Assembly: GCA_004211595.1 (NCBI GenBank)
Contig: SEDO01000003.1
Coordinates: 62,001 to 126,000 of the forward strand
DNA from: Pedobacter sp.
Lineage (GTDB): Bacteria; Bacteroidota; Bacteroidia; Sphingobacteriales; Sphingobacteriaceae
DNA length: 64,000 nt
Direction: 5' to 3'
A program made the translations under genes and the position numbers. Below the pieces are notes generated by a model. That model did not search any database and was not told where the DNA came from. It worked only from the letters and a program-made list of their open reading frames with translations. Each line of letters starts with the position of its first letter. Position 1 is the stretch's first letter. This document shows, in pieces, positions 61,328 to 64,000 of this stretch.

Positions 61328-63814
61328 CTAATAAGGATCAACATCTATTTGGATCCACACCGATTTAAATTCTTTAATAGTATTCAAGTGTTTAATATGT
61401 TCTTGAATTTGATTTTTTACGCCCCCAATGGCAACTTTTCTTTCAATTTTCAATTGAATCTGGAGTAAATAAAAATTTCTTACACGTGAAACGAGTGGTT
61501 GTTCTGGGCCTAATACCCGGTTTCCTAAAAAACCTTTTAATTCCTTGGCTATAAAATGTGCTGCTAAATTAAGAACCTTATAATCTTTATGTTTTAAAGT
61601 CAACACAATGAGCCTGGAAAAGGGTGGATAGTTAAACTTTTCACGTTCGGCAAGTTCGGTTTCATACATCCCTACATAATCATGCTGTATTACTTGTTGT
61701 AATACACGATGAGTGTCATTGTAGGCCTGTATTAACGCATAACCTTGTTTGTCTCTCCTACCCGCTCTACCTGCCACCTGAGCCAGTAATTGATAGGCTC
61801 TTTCAAAGGCACGAAAATCTGGATAGTTCAATAAAATATCAGCATTGACTACCCCAATTAATTGGACATGATCAAAATCTAATCCTTTGGCAACCATCTG
61901 CGTACCTATTAAAATTTGGGATTTCTTAGCTTGAAAATCTGCAATTATATTTTGCATACCATGCTTGGAGCGTGCGGTGTCAAAATCTAAGCGACTAGTT
62001 TTAATAGTTGGAAAAATGATATTTAATTCTTCTTCTAATCTTTCGGTTCCAAATCCTTTTTGTTCAATATGTACAGAGCCACAAGCTGGGCAGGAAACTA
62101 AACTTAGATCTTGATAACCACAATAATGGCAGTGAAGTTTACCACTCGATTTATGGAAGGTTAAGCTTACATCGCAATTGATACATTTAGGAGCATATCC
62201 ACAGGTGGCACAAAGTAATATAGTGGCATAACCTCGCCGGTTTTGAAATAAGATAATTTGATCTCCGGCTTCAAGAACAGCTTGCATTTCATCTATTAAT
62301 GCTTGGCTAAAATAAGCAGTCATTTGCTTCCGTTTAGTTGCCTCCGCGATATTCACTAATTTTAAATCGGGAAGTGGAACTTGACCATACCTTTCTGTCA
62401 ATTTCACTAATCCATATTTGCCTTGTTGGGCATTATAATAACTTTCAATGGCCGGACTTGCAGAACCTAATAATACTTTAGCAGAAAACAAGTGCGCTAA
62501 ATAAATAGCTGCATCCCGCGCATGATAACGAGGAGCAGGATCTTGCTGTTTATAGGAAGATTCATGTTCTTCATCGATGATGACCAGGCCTAAATCTTTA
62601 AAAGGCAAAAACACGGATGATCGAGCACCTAAAACAATTTTATATCCCCCTTTCAATACCTTATTCCAAATCTCTACTCGTTCATGGGGGTTGAATTTAG
62701 AATGGTATACTCCAATCTGATCGCCAAAATAGCGCTTAATTCTTTCTACTATTTGCGTAGTTAAAGCTATTTCAGGCAATAAGAATAAAACTTGTTTACC
62801 CCCTGCCAATACTTCTTCAATGAGTTTTAAATAGAGTTGCGTTTTTCCGGAGGCCGTTACCCCATGAAGTAAAACCACATCTTTAGTTTCCCAATTTGAT
62901 TTAACTTGATGAAAGGCTTCTTGTTGAGCTACTGATAATTGGAAGTTTACTTCAAATGCTGATTCAGCATCACCTAAACGACTTACTGATTTTTTTTGAA
63001 CTATAAATATTCCTTTATCTTCTAAGCCTTTGAGTGCACCTTGCCCACATTCAGACTCGGTTAATATAGCCGATTTTAATACCTCAGCATGGCTGCGCTT
63101 TAATTTAAGATAGGCTAAAAGCGCTGCAAGTTGTTTAGGAGCCCTTTCGAGTTGTTCGAATAAATGTTTTAGAGCGTTTTCTTCAGTATAAATGGGGTTT
63201 AATACTACAAATGACTTCTGCAAGGGCTTAAACTTTTCTTGCATCTCCTCCTCCACTAAAATGAGGTCTTTGGCTAATAGTGAATTTATGGTTGGATAAA
63301 TAGTTTTCTGCCCTAATATAGCTGCTACTTCATCAATTTGTAAGCGTATTTGCTTCTTTAATACCTCATAAATCAGCACTTCCTTTTCATTGAGTTCAAG
63401 GGTTGGAGTCTGTTCTTGGTCTGCTGGTTTAAATACTATGTACGTTTCACTGGCTAATTTTAATCCACTGGGTAAGGCGGCCGTCATAATATCGCCTTCA
63501 TTACAGAGATAGTATTGCTTGAGCCAATCCCAAAACACCAATTGCTTTTCATATATAATAGGTGCCTCATCCACCACATCAATGATATATTTAGCTTGAT
63601 ATATTTCAGGAGCTTGCTGAGAAATGGATTTTATAAGCGCTGTATAAATTTTATGTTTCCCAAATTGGACAACCACTCTTTTACCAATGGCAATTGCTGC
63701 ATTCAGCTCGTAGGGTACCCTATAGGTATAATTTATACCCAAAGATAAGGGTAAAATGACTTCCACGAAGAAAGTATCCCGCTCTTCGAAACCAATATTT
63801 TGGTTAAATAACAT
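61328..63814 (-). CDS. priA: primosomal replication-restart helicase PriA
   Basis: Restarts collapsed replication forks by loading the primosome. The 828-residue protein has an N-terminal 3'-DNA-binding domain (FVEVILPLSLGINYTYRVP), a winged-helix region, and the SF2 helicase core with Walker A LLHGVTASGKTQLYLKLIEE near residue 316 and the DEEH box VIIDEEHESSYKQQDPAPRYHARD. The zinc-binding cysteines lie in CATCGYAPKCINCDVSL and HCHYCGYQDLSLVSCPACGS. Helicase motifs VAKGLDFDHVQLIGVVNAD and QVAGRAGRRDKQG follow. Its start lies 3 nt after the stop of the DUF423 gene, so they are co-transcribed. Confidence 0.97.
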   Translation of the reverse strand: MLFNQNIGFEERDTFFVEVILPLSLGINYTYRVPYELNAAIAIGKRVVVQFGKHKIYTALIKSISQQAPEIYQAKYIIDVVDEAPIIYEKQLVFWDWLKQYYLCNEGDIMTAALPSGLKLASETYIVFKPADQEQTPTLELNEKEVLIYEVLKKQIRLQIDEVAAILGQKTIYPTINSLLAKDLILVEEEMQEKFKPLQKSFVVLNPIYTEENALKHLFEQLERAPKQLAALLAYLKLKRSHAEVLKSAILTESECGQGALKGLEDKGIFIVQKKSVSRLGDAESAFEVNFQLSVAQQEAFHQVKSNWETKDVVLLHGVTASGKTQLYLKLIEEVLAGGKQVLFLLPEIALTTQIVERIKRYFGDQIGVYHSKFNPHERVEIWNKVLKGGYKIVLGARSSVFLPFKDLGLVIIDEEHESSYKQQDPAPRYHARDAAIYLAHLFSAKVLLGSASPAIESYYNAQQGKYGLVKLTERYGQVPLPDLKLVNIAEATKRKQMTAYFSQALIDEMQAVLEAGDQIILFQNRRGYATILLCATCGYAPKCINCDVSLTFHKSSGKLHCHYCGYQDLSLVSCPACGSVHIEQKGFGTERLEEELNIIFPTIKTSRLDFDTARSKHGMQNIIADFQAKKSQILIGTQMVAKGLDFDHVQLIGVVNADILLNYPDFRAFERAYQLLAQVAGRAGRRDKQGYALIQAYNDTHRVLQQVIQHDYVGMYETELAEREKFNYPPFSRLIVLTLKHKDYKVLNLAAHFIAKELKGFLGNRVLGPEQPLVSRVRNFYLLQIQLKIERKVAIGGVKNQIQEHIKHLNTIKEFKSVWIQIDVDPY

Positions 63815-63817
63815 TAG

Positions 63818-64000
63818 CTATTTATGTCTAAAAGCAGCCAGAAATAAGAATACCCATCCTAAAATTAAGCATAAACCGCCTATGGGGGTAATGGGCCCGA
63901 TATAATTTACAAAACTTAATTCGGTTATTGCTTGGGTCGCTAACAGATATAAAGATCCAGAGAACAAAATAATACCTAAACTAAAAAACAAATATGACAT
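63818..64000 (-). CDS. DUF423 family membrane protein (5' end outside the window)
   Basis: The visible 60 residues contain two membrane helices with LFFSLGIILFSGSLYLLA and ITPIGGLCLILGWVFLFLAAFR. This is the C-terminal half of a DUF423/YgdD-type protein, which normally has 110-130 residues and four helices. The Met at the window edge is therefore internal and the gene continues past base 64000. It precedes priA by 3 nt. Function unknown, inner membrane. Confidence 0.82.
   Translation of the reverse strand: MSYLFFSLGIILFSGSLYLLATQAITELSFVNYIGPITPIGGLCLILGWVFLFLAAFRHK

Overview
The window is a dense, AT-rich chromosomal segment from a member of the Bacteroidota, most likely of the Sphingobacteriales/Sphingobacteriaceae type. 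The reasons are the gene families present (GH92 mannosidase, NagB/PIG-L fusion, BlaI-M56 pair, DUF6526, DUF3667, DUF3347, TonB-dependent receptor), the near absence of Shine-Dalgarno sequences, and fourteen exact copies of the Bacteroidota -7 promoter box TAnnTTTG placed just upstream of genes on both strands. I see no tRNA, rRNA, insertion sequence, prophage, integron or CRISPR array. The region is mostly core genome. Only one gap is longer than 300 bases (51600-51937).

Layout. 1-4181: the end of a NagB-like deaminase fusion, a terminator, then the oxidative pentose phosphate operon gnd-zwf-pgl. 4194-8487 (minus): a BlaI/M56 signalling pair, two tandem paralogous membrane-anchored proteins and a dicarboxylate symporter. 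8637-9723: an ECF sigma factor with a membrane partner. 9726-17150 (minus): GH20 hexosaminidase, trxB, a MORN/M19 dipeptidase fusion, an acyl-CoA carboxylase subunit, a LOG protein and a glutathione peroxidase. 17402-20405: topA plus a conserved small protein. 20428-23069 (minus): lysoplasmalogenase, sterol-desaturase-like enzyme, queuosine-precursor transporter. 23218-31536: amidase, glycosylasparaginase, CutC, GH92 mannosidase, then lepA and folD. 31533-39182: Rieske protein, queE, DUF6526, a frameshifted micro-gene, kdsA, recQ, kdsD, mannose-1-phosphate guanylyltransferase, rlmB. 39360-51599: dnaB, chrA, TPR protein, etfBA, bifunctional nuclease, nucleoside permease, DUF3667, gltA, DUF3347 lipoprotein, lysS. 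51600-51937: terminator plus a GC-rich inverted array of 11-bp units. 51938-64000: DinB protein, small hypotheticals, thioredoxin-like protein, ung, a metal-homeostasis cluster (Nramp-UspA fusion, DtxR/MntR regulator, TonB receptor), an Lrp regulator, smpB, pcm, priA and a truncated DUF423 gene.

How genes work together. (i) gnd-zwf-pgl make NADPH and ribulose-5-phosphate. (ii) Glycosylasparaginase, GH92 and perhaps CutC and the amidase form one tight operon whose known members act on asparagine-linked glycans; GH20 and the NagB fusion lie elsewhere in the window and could take the pathway further. (iii) The DtxR-family gene, its co-transcribed Nramp-UspA transporter and a nearby TonB receptor share an identical 19-bp sequence containing the palindrome TTTAGACAAATCTAAA. 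In both promoters it contains the -7 box, which points to a local Mn/Fe-type regulon. (iv) A lysoplasmalogenase next to an alkylglycerol-monooxygenase-like enzyme suggests ether-lipid turnover. (v) kdsA and kdsD flank recQ and supply Kdo for lipopolysaccharide.

Most noteworthy: the metal regulon architecture, CutC inside an N-glycan operon, the Nramp-UspA fusion, the inverted 11-bp repeat array downstream of lysS, the frameshifted 34-residue micro-gene that exactly fills the kdsA/DUF6526 gap, and promoter boxes so close to start codons that several mRNAs should be nearly leaderless. Several ORF-track starts (TTG) lie inside or beside the -7 box and were moved to the next ATG. I found no convincing wholly new defence or mobile system.
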